From contig OY848917.1 of assembly GCA_963693285.1 (NCBI GenBank), positions 3,400,618 through 3,464,617 on the forward strand: a stretch of DNA of 64,000 bases, in the 5' to 3' direction. The position numbers and the translations under genes were made by a program. A model generated the notes under the pieces. That model saw only the letters and a program-made list of their open reading frames with translations. It was not told where the DNA came from and did not search any database. This document shows, one piece after another, positions 11,566 through 24,235 of the stretch; the stretch's first letter is position 1; each line of letters starts with the position of its first letter. This DNA comes from Xestospongia muta (lineage: Eukaryota > Porifera > Demospongiae > Haplosclerida > Petrosiidae).

Positions 11566-12276
11566 TTACCTTCAAGACTATCCACATAGGTTACAGAAAC
11601 TTAAATAGATTATCATAGCAAAGATATAATAATAATATTATTGACCATTAAAATGTAATATGTATCAATTAGTACCAGATGTCAACTCCCGTGTTGTCAG
11701 TTCATCAACTCCCAAAATGTCTCAATGTGTAAAATTGTTAATGTATAAAACATTACCAAGTGTGTGTTTGTTTGTAAAATAAGATAAATTGTAGTTATTG
11801 TCTTGTCTGTTACCAACCTTGGTTCAACAACAAACTGAATACAACATTTAGATTAGCATGTTATAGAAAAGAGTATATGGCTACAAAAACAAATTGTGGT
11901 CATGGCTTGTCAAACTTGGTCCTTCAGTCAATTGAGTACAACATTTACATGAACATACTTCAATGTTTTAGTAAAGCCATGGTCTGGCTAGATTAAATTC
12001 TGGCAATGTTACTATAATTCATGTTAGTTATAGTTACTCTTAGCCAATAAAAGTCAAACAATCTTTCAAGGAAAGTAAGTATAAATTTTATACATATATA
12101 TATAGCATAGCCACCACAATATGCGCATGCACTCAAGACATATTCAGATGATAAAATCCAACAGCTATTGTGTAGGTGGAAGAAAAAAAAATTGTACAGA
12201 CCAAATTAATTGAGCCCAAACCAAGAAATATAGACTATTAATTTTAAGATTTATAATAATAAAATAACTAACTCAG
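11566..12276. other. Intergenic spacer
   Basis: AT-rich, no open frame of note. It separates the duplicated glycosyltransferase block from the 3' end of the death-domain gene. Two short similar phrases, TTGTCTGTTACCAACCTTGGTTC and CTTGTCAAACTTGGTCC, suggest a minor internal repeat, but nothing functional is visible. Confidence 0.35.
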
Positions 12277-15200
12277 TTAATTATTGTAACTACTCAATCT
12301 TTCTCTCATTTTGTTAGCAGTGTTTTTCTCTACTTGTTCTACTGCATCTAACAATTTATCCCAAGATGCTTGTCCCGATGAAATCCATATTTGTATAGCT
12401 TCTTCTAGTATGTCAACATAGTCATCACCAAGTAACCCTCTTTGTCTCAGTCTCTTTCTGTCTTCTAAAGGTACTCCTAGTGTACCAGCGACTCTACTCC
12501 AATTCGTGAATATTCTAAACTCACATTGTTTGAGTAATGTGACTGCATTGTATGCAGTTAGTTCTATAAACAATTATAGTAAACATAAGATCAAGTAATA
12601 AATTAAATTAAATTAAATTATCAATGTTGTGATTACTTTTAACTTTCTAATGACAGATATAGACAAATTAAAACACATACTTAAGATTAAGATCTCTTGC
12701 TTATAATTTGTTTATTTTTCAAAGAATAATATCAAGTTTACTATACTAAATCTTAGGATTATCATAGCAGAAATAGTTTAGTTATACCACTATAGTGGGC
12801 ATGTACATATCAATAACAGTTTCTTTATGGCTTCTTTGTTTAGCAATTGATCAAAGTACATCCATTTGAACTTTCTGCTGAAGCTAGAGAACATACGTGC
12901 GAACATTCGTTAATAATATACAAAATACGCATGACATCAGTCACATGATGGAATGTGAAGAATGCAATTCACTTTATATGGGATTCTTGTTTATGACTTT
13001 CCTAGACAGCTGACACTCTAGCTTTTTAAATAGAATTTGGAGACTTGCAAGGCATTTTCAATGGTGCAACCATTTCTCTCTAGTTCATTGCTAGCCAGAG
13101 TTATAACAGTGAGTTAGTGTTCATTCTCAACTTGAACAGATTATAGTAGATATACATATAATGTTGATATCAATGACAAAGTAAAGTATTACAAGGAGGC
13201 AATCATTATAAATTTGAAAACATGGTTCCTATTGTATTGCCTAGAAAATTGGCTTTATCACTAGTTGATGCCTTTTTATGAGCTAAGACACAATTAGAAT
13301 ATACTGGCCTGCTAAAAAGTCTGCTATGTAGCTTATAATAACTACAACTTTACTATAAACCACAGATACTACTAAATCATTATAATTAGAAAGTGCTAGT
13401 ATATGTACATGTCCATGTATATAACTGTCAAATAAAGCTGGATGCATAACACAGTGATAGCTAACCTTTTACATTGTGTACAGTGAGAACAGGATCAGCT
13501 GATCCTACAGTAATAAGGAAACAGTACTATAATATATAAGAGTAAACATAAAATATATATTTCATACATATACATTTGTATAAACATCAAAGTTTAATCA
13601 TTGTCATATCTACACTTTCGAAAGTTCCTGTATATGTACCAGCATTTGTGTTGGTACATGTACAACAACTATAAGTAGATATTAGTATGCATAATTATTT
13701 ACATCTATTTTAATAGTAGTGCATGTAATGTCTGTCATCTGCTTCTATTTAATTGTCAAGCTTAAAAGGTAATCTAGATCCGAAGTTCAAAACCAGTGAA
13801 GTTACAATAGTGAACTTGTGTTCCTGACTGAATGTGTTCATCAATATACAATGCATGAGGTATTTACCAGTGGATATAAGAGGTGATGACATTTGTTGTA
13901 GCTTTTCTACTATGCTTTTAGCTAAATTCTCAGCATCAATTATTGGAGAAGCCAGCACATTCAGTATTGTGGACCAGTCATAAGGAGGGTATTGGCCACC
14001 TTTCCACTTCTCTAAAACTGCTCTGAAGTGATTTTTTGGGTCTCCGCCATAAGAGATGTCCATTCTAATACCATCTAGTATACCTTCCTCAATACCTAAT
14101 AACGTACCTACATTCTGCCATTGTCCTGGTATCTACAGGGATTTATTTCATAAATGATAAATTTCAATGTTTATATATTAGCTGTGTAGATAACACTAAC
14201 GAGAATATTATTTTAAAAATTATCCTAAGACTATTTAGATGATACTGCTACTGCTGTAACGGACTGTATTATTGCTAAATCTAAAGAATTAGGAGAAAGT
14301 ATGGAACTGCTCAAAGACTTTCTTAAGTATAACATAGCTCTAAAGATTAATCAGTCACGTCCAATTTAAATGTACTTGTGGTAAAAGTAATAATATTGAT
14401 TGGATGCTATGTGAGTTATGCACCACTTTCTATTTGTGAGTTGATTTCATTAAGTTACATACACAAAATAAAAAAATAAAAATACTTGTGTATATGTGTA
14501 TATATAGACTTCCTTAGTACATGCTGCTTACCAGGCAGAAAAGTATATATAATATAATTATATATTATAATGAGTTCATAATCCATGAATTTTGAATAGG
14601 AGTATTGGTTCTATATAACACATGCATATAGACCTTATATAACGCATATATGGTTAATTTCAACACTGTAGTGCTGTATGCAGTGTTTGAAAACAACAAC
14701 TGAAAACCTGCACACAGTAACCTACATAGCAACCAATGAATATCATTACTTTAATACAAGCACTTGGAATAGGGCGTGACTGATCAAAGCTAGGTTCTGT
14801 TACTTGAGAAAAGATTTTTGAGCAGTTTCATAGGTTCTGCCAACTCTCTGTCTTCAATAATCCAGTCAATATAGCAGCAGGAGTATCATCCAAACAATTA
14901 TTATATTATACATATCTGACTATTATGTTTATATATATATATGTTAGAATACATGTATCTTCTTACCTCAGCTACAACCCAATTCAATAACAGAGGAAGA
15001 TCAATCTTGTAACGTGAAGTGTCAGCAAATTCATGAAACAAGTTTTCACTATCTGTAGTAGCACTACCTGCATGTAACAGTTATGCCAGCTAGAAATAAT
15101 TGACGTCATTAAAACTATTCAGTTATTGACTTAAATAACACAAAATTGAGAAGCTATTATCATTAATGTCAGTGATGGACTGCAATCTATATAGTATGGT

Positions 15201-18200
15201 CAGCTAGCACTTATTTGAATATTAAATCATATGAGCTTTGATCAGGCATACGTGATATCAGTATCTCTAGCCCAAACTGGGGCATGCAAATTTGATGTTG
15301 GTAGGCACACGTTATAACTGACACCATTTAATTAGGGACAATCAACCTAAACACTTTATTTCGTGATAATTAAGCATAAAACTCACCCTCTCCAGGTGTA
15401 GTCATTTTGTACTGAACTTGCCACGCCTATTTATAAACTTTTATAAGTTATGAATTATTAAAATTTTAAAATCAAACATCTCAAATAGTTCTCACATTGA
15501 AAGTAATGCCTAATTGTTCTAGTGCATTCTTCTTCCATTGATCAGCAATCACCTTAGCAGCTAGACTGACTGGTGGACCAAGACGTTGTAAGGCAATTAA
15601 AAAATTATTACAATGTTCTTCTATGTTGGGAATTGTCGATAAAAATGCTAATTTAGAGGTAAATTCCAACATCATTTTATCATAGTTTGGATCACGACAC
15701 ATACTAAGTGGTATAATGCCCACTTGAAGCAATTCTCTAGCAAAATGTTGTAGGGTTCCGCTGAGGACAGTACCAAGGTCAGCATATCTGCTGTGTATGA
15801 CCTTTTCAACAATATTTCTTAATTGAGTAATTTCGTTCTCTTTATTGCCTGCACAAAAAAAGAAAGTATATTAGCAAAAATATTATTACTTTAAATAACA
15901 TATACAAATACCATCTAACAATGACTATGTAATAAAGCTCTAGTGAAGAAATTGACGTTGCTGTGTCTTGTTCAATATGCATATATCATTAGAGTATTCA
16001 AACTATTGTAAGTCAACGATCTTCTGTATTACTAAAGGTAAATAAATTATTAGAAGTAGTGATTTTCTCATAAGGACATCTAATTTTAATAATTGTAGAA
16101 ATGTAAACTGATATAACAATTGCGTACAACCTACAAATGTTTAGTACAAGTTCATTAATTAACAATGCATGTATATTATTATGTAGGCTTCATTATAGAT
16201 AGCAAAGTAAACAAGGATTAGCTACACCCAGCAAGACATACTTCCCAGAGACTTAAACCAATGAAAACACTACGTTTTTTCTCCTTGCATTCTAAAGGAA
16301 CTTACCCATAGATTCCATTGATAATGTGCTAGCAGGTAGTGATTGTGCTGATAAAGGTGTAGACTGCTGTTGACTAGCTAGTGAGGAGACATTAGGGGAG
16401 CTAGAACTAGTTGAGGGACGTGGTTTTGCTATATCAAGAGAAGTACAAAATATATTTCAATATTAAAGTGGGTAGAAATTTTGTTTATTATTTATGTTAA
16501 ACTGTCATAAACATATAAAACGTTTTTACCATTTGAAAGAATTCTTTATACTCTAACCACAATTGTAATGCACGATAATACAAAAATTGAAGGTTGTTTT
16601 ATTAGTCATACTATGTATGTAGTATGTACTACACACAAACAAATACAAAACAGACAGCAAGTCTTACACGTCATCCTCTGTAAGTATCGGGTCTTTAGTT
16701 TCTCCACTATGTCATCAGCAATATTTGTCTGACCAACAACTGGAGAGGCTATTGCTTCTAAAACAGTAGCCCAAGTGTAAGGATAAACAGGATTACTTTG
16801 CCATTGGAAGAAGACTCTTTGAAACATATTAACAGGATTACCACCCAGAGAAGTGTTCACTTTAAACCCATCCAGCTCTCCTACACTTTGTCCCAACTGT
16901 ATACCAACATTCATCCACTCTCCAGGTATCTACAATAATAATCAGTTAAGATATATGATGCCATAATACAAAGATGATGTAAATAATATTCCATTCCATA
17001 AATTTCCATACAAGAGTATCTAAGAATAGGAACGGAGCTAGGTCAATTATGTTAATACAATCATTTTATGTACAAAACAAGTATGTTAAGTAGTCATCAA
17101 TCTATCTGTCTGAAGGGAAGGCTTATGTAATGGAGTATACTTGCTGGACAAAAAGTTTACAAGTGACCCTGGCATGTACAAATGGTTGCCATGCAGGCCC
17201 ATTTGTACTAGATCTAGATACGTTACAAGTTGTATAGCATTTGCCAAAAATAAACAAGCACTAATTTGAGAATTTCTACAAATTTAAGAATGGTTTTCCT
17301 TCCAAAATTGTTTAAACAATCTCCAATAAAATTTGGTGCCTATTAGTCTCATGTACATATACCCAACCACTCCCTAAAGAACAGGAGCTACAGTCCAGCA
17401 AAACTTTATATTTTATTTGTTTAATATTTGCCATGCAGGCCAATTTGTACTAGATCTAGAAACGTTATAAGTTGCATAGCATTTGCCAAAAATAAACAAG
17501 CATTGATTTGAGAATTTCTACCGATTTAAGAATGGTTACTCTTCTAAATTGTTTGTCCACCAAATTGGTATTGACTATCATCTTCAAAGTATTACTGGAA
17601 ATAGTAATATCTGGTAAGTGCATGTTTGATCAAGTGCACGACCATGTAGAACGATTTACTCAATATCATTTACTTACTCAATGTCTTCACTATATAAGAA
17701 TGCTATCAAGAGACAAAAAATCGGTATCATTAGATTGTGCGTATCTCTTAAAAGTACTTTGGAGTTACTTGTGAAAACCGGTTCTTATATTATGTAGTAT
17801 TCCTGTTAACCAAAAATATGCAACAATTGACTACACCTACACAACAATTTTACAATATCCTAAAAAACCGACACTATGTGGTTGCTTGTAAATGTCTTGT
17901 AGGTCATAGGATTTCCAGCGATAGATAGTCAACAATAACCTACACAACATTTCATTGACTAAGGGGCTGGCAACACAAGAGTTATGCCATATTCAGCATG
18001 TGTAATAAGTCTTAAATTAATTATTAATTTCTTAATCTAGTTTATTTGTTTCATATTTCACTTGGTCAGGCAAGTCTAGGCTATAATTTAGGCACAACGT
18101 CACAATACAAATATCATTAAGTTATACACGTGTGTTTACTGACCATACCTCTGTATAGACGTACATGCACATACTAACATTATTATGAATACCAATAAAT

Positions 18201-20475
18201 AAAGTGTTATAAAATATCAAAGATAAAGGAAAACTACTAACTGGAGTAACAGCAAAAGCTATTTTAAAATATTCAAATGCTAGCTTACCTTGGCTGCTAT
18301 CCAATTCATGAGGTCACGTAACTCTGGTTTACCATATTTGGCAATGTCGTTATATTCTGCATACTTGCTGTCCATATCACCTTGAATTAATTCTTCTACA
18401 AGTATAAGAGAGAAATAAGGACAAATTTATTTCCATAGCACAACAGTGCATTTTTAACCCCAATATAACTACAAGTAACACAATGAGTGATAATGCTACT
18501 ATAGGTTGCCATAGAAGAATTGGAAAAATATCAACCTACCAAAGAGTTACTACACAACCTTGATATAGATAGTGTAGTTAAAACAATTACAGAAAAAATC
18601 ACTAATTTTATTTGTTGAAGTTCTCAAAAGATTTCTAATAGCAGATACATGTAACTCCTGTTTATCATCCCTACATTGGCAGTGCAACTACCTGATAAAA
18701 AAGAGGAACTTACTGGCAAGGAAGAATTAAAGTTAATATTAAAGTGCCAGAGATAATGAAAAAACTTATTTATGTATATACATGTATATCTGTTAGTATA
18801 ATGTGTAAGGTGTTGCCCTGTATTAACAGACCTCTCAACCTAAAAGTTTAACTCGTGGTGAGACAAGTAGCTAATGAGCTGAGAAGATAATGTAAATTGA
18901 TAATATACACATAAATTTCGTGTGGTACTTTGCCGCTCCAGAGTCTTTTCAAGGCTGTTTCGGATGTGGAGGTCGGGCTAGTTCTTCCTCACGGTCTGTC
19001 TCAGTAACACATTCTGCTTCAGAGTCTGATGTGCTGGAATCCGAACTGGAACAGTGCAGGTCTCCTTCTAAGCTCTCCGCCATATTAATGCTGGACTGGT
19101 ACACAGCTGCCTCTCCTCTAGCTACAACCCACAAAACGCACGCAGTGCGAGAGCGCGCACACAGTGTGAATATTGTGCTACCTAAAGTGGGTTGGGCAGG
19201 ATGCTATCTCTCCGCACGCAAGAAATCAGTGCCTCGTCGTGAGGGCGTGAGATAGAGCTCAAAACCGTGTGTCACACGACGAAATCGTGTGAGTTGAGGG
19301 GTCTGTATTAATCACTACTCACCAGTAATCTAGCCACACCCACCAATTATTTAAGTGTAGATGTGTGACACATATAGATTACATATAGGTCAAGAGGTAA
19401 CAAAGACTGTAATTTGCGACTAACCGTCCAACATTCAGGCTTAGCAATATAGCACACAAAAGAAATATTCCAGTCCTTATTTTCCAATTTCTTTAAAGCA
19501 ATAAACTTGTAATCTCTAAATATTGTGTGTGTATTTGTCTTTAAAAGTATATGTAGCCACTACTAATGTCTAATGCATCTTAAGTATAACAGGATTATAA
19601 TGGCCATTTTTTCAACATATAGAACAGTCTATGCTTAGTACATGTACATGTAAACTTTTGTTTGAGATGAGGAAGGAGCATATAACTCCCACTTGGTTGA
19701 TTAAAACAACAGGTAAAGCTCTTGGAAGTTAATATGTAGTATTTAGATCCAATCTATATCATTTTGAAACCTTCCTTATTTGTGAGAGAACATTTGTTAA
19801 GACATTACAAACTATATAAAAGGCTACTGCAACTTGGGTGCAAGGGGTCACATACCTACTTGATTGTAGGTTAGTCCAAGTATACTATCATCATTCCTAA
19901 GAGTTCTACATACCATTTTATCAATTGTGTGGATGATCCCACTTCATTCATTCCCTTTCCTAATTCCTCTTATTATAACACTCCTGCCTTAACTAAAGGT
20001 ACTATAGAAACTAATAAATGACTTGCCTTGTGTAGAAAGAGATCCTGTCTTAAAAGAAACAGAATCTTGTTCAGAAAATTCTATGTAAACAAAGAGGAAT
20101 TAGTAAAGTATATGAATTACAAATTCTTCATTGAGTGACTGCCTATTTTGCTAAAATACCTTGATAAGACATAATAAGTTCTTGAGCTATAGAGTGACCA
20201 GGAATACCACTTTCATTCAAATGTTTAACAAAACTACCAAACACAGCACTGTTGTATCTCACGTTCTCCTTCACCGAGTCCACTAAAATCTGCAAACGTT
20301 CCTGTGATGAGGCTGTCGTGTTTCTATCAATAACAAGCCTGTAGTCGGTTTCATTAATGGCATTTGATGAATCGAGTTTTGCAGCAAGGACTATCGGGTC
20401 AATACCAGACTGGACGATCTTAGATGAGTTCCTTCGAACGGCTTGATAAGCAACATTCGAATCAAAATCTGACAT
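12277..20475 (-). CDS. Multi-death-fold protein: CARD - DD - CARD-like - DD - DD
   Basis: Ten exons join in phase to give 635 residues: 20475-20160, 20080-20027, 18395-18289, 16929-16668, 16428-16306, 15848-15496, 15426-15387, 15067-14967, 14132-13868 and 12563-12277. Exon 1 is a six-helix CARD-like domain (VRRNSSKIVQSGIDPIVLAA). Exons 3-4 form a death domain (LRDLMNWIAAK + IPGEWMNVGIQLG). Exon 5 is a Ser/Pro-rich linker. Exon 6 is a second helical CARD-like domain. Exons 8-9 are a second death domain (LLLNWVVAE + IPGQWQNVGTLLG), and exon 10 is a third (NWSRVAGTLGVP). Such domains assemble homotypic signalling platforms in apoptosis and innate immunity. No protease, kinase or NACHT domain is present, so it is most likely a scaffold. 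The intron after exon 2 starts with GC, not GT. Confidence 0.8.
17183..17570. repeat. Two ~145-bp direct repeats in intron 3 of the death-fold gene
   Basis: Segments near 17183-17325 and 17427-17570 share GCCATGCAGGCC, TTTGTACTAGATCTAGA, AGCATTTGCCAAAAATAAAC and TTTGAGAATTTCTAC in the same order, with about 100 bp of unrelated sequence between them. No coding potential is seen. Probably a dispersed repeat in two copies or a local duplication. Confidence 0.75.
18827..19305 (-). mobile_element. Non-autonomous inverted-repeat element carrying a transposon-like N-terminal fragment
   Basis: A 479-bp island, clearly more GC-rich than its surroundings, inside intron 2 of the death-fold gene. The ends are CAGACCTCTCAAC and its near complement GTTGAGGGGTCTG, and TGTATTAA occurs on both sides (on the right it overlaps the end repeat). 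On the minus strand a frame starting near 19083 encodes an acidic, Ser-rich stretch beginning MAESLEGDLHCSSSDSS and ending HPKQP before a stop. This looks like the start of a transposase or captured gene cut short. The CAG...CTG ends and short duplication resemble hAT-type elements. Its class is inferred. Confidence 0.6.
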
Positions 20476-20824
20476 ACTGTCCTCTCAGTCACCTAGTGGT
20501 ATCAAGAACGCCATGGCATCAGACTATACATGTACCACCCATGACCATCATAGGACACACCTTATATAACAAAAATATGATGGGCATTCTATCAAAAAAA
20601 GGGAGAGATGCCTCCATCATAGTTATGAAGTGTCATCGTTAATGAATAATAGCATTTTTTAATAAGAAAAAAAGTACTATTATATATCACTTTCCAGTTA
20701 AGTTTTTAAGGAAGTAAAAAATCCGATAAAATATACAGAGAGAACCAACCAGATGGCAAGAACTCTGTATAACAATGTAAAAATGTAAGTAAAAATATTA
20801 ACCCTGTAACCCCATAATTTTTAT

Positions 20825-20997
20825 GTTCTTGGTGTAACTTGACTATGATGACATCATAATGAAATGATACATAATGATATCATCATATTTATGACATCAC
20901 CTAAACCCCAAACCAAACTTAACATTATTTACTCTATGACACGTGTGATGTCATCATAGGACATGTTGTTACATCATTAGTCAAGTTATACTAAGAA
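20825..20997. mobile_element. Small terminal-inverted-repeat element (~173 bp)
   Basis: The ends TTCTTGGTGTAACTTGACTA (20826-20845) and TAGTCAAGTTATACTAAGAA (20978-20997) are inverted repeats matching at 18 of 20 positions. The interior is full of TGATGTCATCA-like palindromes and has no open frame. This is a typical miniature element; the parent family is not known. Confidence 0.65.
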
Positions 20998-21714
20998 GCA
21001 CCCTATAACACGACGGTGTTATAATATGGTGTTATAATTACGGTGCGTGGAAAGAAGCATTTTGTCATTTTAACTGAGATCTTCGTTACCACACGTGTTA
21101 TGTGACAACAACATTATATTTGTGATTTACATAACATTTCCTTTTTTTGAGGACATCATAATGGAAACGTATTTAATTTTGTAGTGATTACTTGATGTTT
21201 TTGGATTTGTTGTATTTGTAAATAATTATTAAATTCAATGGAAACATTAAAGTTTCTTTAGTAAACACAAATAAAAATTTGGTGTTTTTAAATGTTTCTA
21301 TATAGTGGGAAACTTGCTCTTCACATGTGTTTCTTATCAAAAGAAATCTTTATGTTTCCTTAGTTTGGAAACACCAGAAACATAACAGGATACTTGACAT
21401 TTTCAAAACGTTTGCTATGTTTCATGGTTTCCAGATATTCATCATTTGTTTACGTGAATGTCATGCAAACACACCACGTTTTCTCTCGTGCTTGTGAATA
21501 AGCAAAAGGAAAGAGACTGAGATCACAAACAAAGGAGGTTGTTGTGAATGTCTATGACTATTTCGAGGAAGTCATTTCAGGGTAGCTCAACTTAACTCGG
21601 ACAGAGTATAGTCCACTAGATCTAAATGTGTGAAATCAAGACATCGTTGTGGGCCAGGATGCTCATGTAGTAAACACATAACCTGCGTTAATAGAGGAGA
21701 GTCAACTCAAGGTA

Positions 21715-21793
21715 ATGATGTCCATAACAATTATAGATATTCAGTCAGAGAGTGATAATGCAGAACTAGACAGTTCAGATGATGAGCTTACAG
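21715..21793 (+). other. Conserved acidic mini-exon candidate upstream of copy 3
   Basis: A frame starting ATGATG encodes about 26 residues rich in Asp, Glu and Ser (ending ELDSSDDELT) and runs directly into a good donor, CAG|GTAAGG. The same frame and donor are kept in the paralogous block on the minus strand at 30538-30460, with only a few substitutions. Downstream exons were not found. It may be the first exon of a transposon gene carried by the duplicated block, or an upstream exon of a longer glycosyltransferase transcript. Both are speculation. Confidence 0.35.
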
Positions 21794-22220
21794 GTAAGGA
21801 AGAATATTATTGTTTATTACATTAAGCCTGCTTTCAACAAATGACACATATGGTGACTAATATGATCTCTTAATTCAGTATTCATGCGATATAATGTGTT
21901 TAATTAACAGGAAGTATTTAAACTTGTTAGCTACACTTTCTTTATTCTACCGCATCATTTATATTATCACTGTATATAGTCCATTTATAGAAGTATCTTA
22001 TGAATAAAAACGGCGACTGTCCTATTCATTGTGTTGCGTTTATATTGCACCAAACATTATACTAAGTGTAATGTTAGGTTCACCCATACAGACAAAACGC
22101 CTCGGAAAAACAAACTACGTCAACCTATGACAGAATTTATAACCAATAACGAACAATAATACATTTTTAAAGAAAAAAGAATAATGAAATTACCTGTTCA
22201 AGGCAATATAACAGGCAAAA

Positions 22221-22485
22221 CTCAGCAAGGGCGGTTCTAGGGGGGCTAAGGGGGCTTGAGCGCCCCCCTCGCTCAAATTTTCGCCTCTAGAGAGAACTAA
22301 CCTGAGTTATAATCTCGTTCTGTAGCGCTCAAAACTATTGCCGAGAACCTTATCGCGCACTTTAGTTCGCTTATAACACGCGGCGCCACACCTACTACAT
22401 ATTGAGCATGCGCATTCCAAAATAAAGAGCGTGGTCCTAAACTTAAGCTACAGCTCCCCCCTAAAGCCATTCTAGAACCGCCCCT
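22221..22485. mobile_element. hAT-like miniature element inserted upstream of copy 3
   Basis: A 265-bp GC-rich insertion with ends AAGGGCGGTTCTAG (22227-22240) and CTAGAACCGCCCCT (22472-22485), which are inverted repeats. The paralogous block upstream of copy 4 (near 30035) has the uninterrupted sequence GCAGGCAAAAGGTCTC where copy 3 has ACAGGCAAAA, the element, then AAAAGGTCTC. The empty site proves insertion after the copies split. The repeated AAAA at the junctions may be part of the target duplication. There is no coding capacity. Confidence 0.8.
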
Positions 22486-22526
22486 AAAAGGTCTCTATGG
22501 TTTAGAGGTAACAGCATCGCCAACTC

Positions 22527-22553
22527 GCCGCCATTTTGACAAAACGTCACTTC
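22527..22553 (-). promoter_or_regulatory. YY1-like plus ETS-like site pair upstream of copy 3
   Basis: Read on the plus strand, GCCGCCATTTTG (22527-22538) is the reverse complement of the vertebrate YY1 core CAAAATGGCGGC. CGTCACTTC (22545-22553) is the complement of an ETS/CRE-type GAAGTGACG. The pair lies about 115-140 bp upstream of the ATG. The same pair, similarly spaced, occurs upstream of copies 4 and 5. Binding is inferred from motif identity. Confidence 0.5.
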
Positions 22554-22666
22554 TGCCTACTGTAATAAGATTTGCTCGGTGGCTAAACGACTGTGTGGAG
22601 GCCATGTTTCTTTGAGGTAACGTGTTCCTTTGAAGCTGGCTACGTGAGACTTCCCTCCACATAGAT

Positions 22667-24235
22667 ATGGAAAAGCTCAAGATTTGTTTTATATCGTTTG
22701 TTTCTGTTTTAATTTTGTTTGTGTATTGGTTCTATCCTACAATATACCACTCAGTACGAACAGAGGTTATTTATGACGTCCCAATAGTACCAGTAGAGTT
22801 CATTCATGACATTCCTGATAAAACTCCTAGCTCTGTGCCAACTCTGCCTGCCATAATTTCTAGTACAAAACCTACGTTGGATTTTAACCGAAAAGAAAAA
22901 ACAAACTTGAACATAATTAAGCCTCAATCATATTCAAGCCACATAAAGTGGAAAGTATATGGTGAAAATTTAATGATTACTCAATCAAGATATGATAAAG
23001 AAGTAGCAATTGCTAGAAACACATTATCAGATGAACCTTGGAATTTTTTGGACAATGCTCCCAAAGATCTTCAAAGAAAAATGTTGTTTGGTACCCCCCC
23101 TACCTGTCATCCTGACAAAAGAATTATATACCCCAAAAAATATGAAAAATTTCTAAATCTTCTCTCACAGTATGCTCATAGTCATGAAGCAATGTCAAAG
23201 AATCCTGACAGCTCTAGAACATTAGTATGGTATTGTCCAGCTAATCAACACTGTGGTGGACTTGCAGATAGATTTAGGGGAATGAGTTTTGCTTTATTGT
23301 TAGCTGTATTTAGTCGGAGAAGATTACTATTAGACTGGAAGTCAGCTCTTGAAAGTGTTCATTTTGAACCCAACATAATTAACTGGATGGATAGTCATAT
23401 TTTGTCTCATTTACACTCGTCCCAAGGTAGAAATGTCACTACAATGGACATTAGTTCAATCAATACTTACCCATATGCGACAATATCAGAACTAGGATGG
23501 GTAAATCAGCTTAAAATTTTGGGTGGAAATCAACGTCTTATTGTATTGAAAACTAATGTTGAAATGTTTATAATAACAACTGGTATTAAAGGAAACCAAA
23601 ACCACTGGCTTATTAAGGGACTTAAAAAAGCTGGTCTTTTTCATCTCTCTGATTATGAACTTAATGACATTTTGGGACTTTGTGTTCAGTACCTATTAAA
23701 ATTAAAGAACGAATTGTTACAAGATCTTTTCATTTCAAAACAATTATTAAAACTGAGGGGCCACAATTACGTAGGAGTTCACATAAGAACTGGTTTTGTT
23801 GGAATTCAACATGTCCATGATGAAAGCAATCACCCAAAACTTACTAAAGGGAAAAAAAATTGGAAGGCTGCACTTGATTGTGCTGTGTCAATGGCTGACA
23901 AACATCTAGGAAATAAAAGTCTTATTTTCTTAGCTACTGATTCATTAGTAGTCAAAGATATGGCTACAAAAATGTTTGGTAAAAGGTTTAGGACATTTAA
24001 CAATTACCTCTTACACGTTGACAAGATGAACAGAAATAAGACACCAAGTAAACAGGAAAAAGAAGGAGCTTTGTACACCTTAGTTGATTTCTTTCTTCTT
24101 GCACAGTCCTATATTCTAGTGAGAGGTAGTAGTGGGTATCCTTGGGTTGCTGGTCTCTTATGTAATCTTCCTAATGAGCGCCTTATTAATAGTGGAAGTT
24201 GTAAACCTGATGATTTGACTTCAATTAAATATTAG
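22667..24235 (+). CDS. Fucosyltransferase-like type II membrane enzyme, copy 3
   Basis: Intronless, 522 residues. Residues 5-22 (KICFISFVSVLILFVYWF) form the membrane anchor. A stem of about 70 residues follows, then the catalytic region. Key blocks are CGGLADRFRG (about 196-205), GVHIRTGF (370-377), FLATDS (421-426) and VRGSSGYPWVAG (485-496). The HxRxG block is where fucosyltransferases of this superfamily contact GDP-fucose. Three NxT/NxS sites suggest a lumenal, glycosylated enzyme. It faces the opposite way to copies 4 and 5 and lies between the arms of a large inverted repeat. Compared with copies 1-2, the stem is unrelated in sequence and the catalytic part is clearly homologous. It is probably functional, with unknown linkage. 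Confidence 0.75.
   Translation: MEKLKICFISFVSVLILFVYWFYPTIYHSVRTEVIYDVPIVPVEFIHDIPDKTPSSVPTLPAIISSTKPTLDFNRKEKTNLNIIKPQSYSSHIKWKVYGENLMITQSRYDKEVAIARNTLSDEPWNFLDNAPKDLQRKMLFGTPPTCHPDKRIIYPKKYEKFLNLLSQYAHSHEAMSKNPDSSRTLVWYCPANQHCGGLADRFRGMSFALLLAVFSRRRLLLDWKSALESVHFEPNIINWMDSHILSHLHSSQGRNVTTMDISSINTYPYATISELGWVNQLKILGGNQRLIVLKTNVEMFIITTGIKGNQNHWLIKGLKKAGLFHLSDYELNDILGLCVQYLLKLKNELLQDLFISKQLLKLRGHNYVGVHIRTGFVGIQHVHDESNHPKLTKGKKNWKAALDCAVSMADKHLGNKSLIFLATDSLVVKDMATKMFGKRFRTFNNYLLHVDKMNRNKTPSKQEKEGALYTLVDFFLLAQSYILVRGSSGYPWVAGLLCNLPNERLINSGSCKPDDLTSIKY

Noticed and set aside
18920..19255. 111-residue plus-strand frame in a GC-rich island
   Set aside because: It lies inside an inverted-repeat element and opposite a more plausible acidic transposon fragment. 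No splice context.
22495..22680. Minus-strand frame over the copy 3 promoter
   Set aside because: It overlaps the ETS-YY1 region and the start codon in antisense, with no homology.
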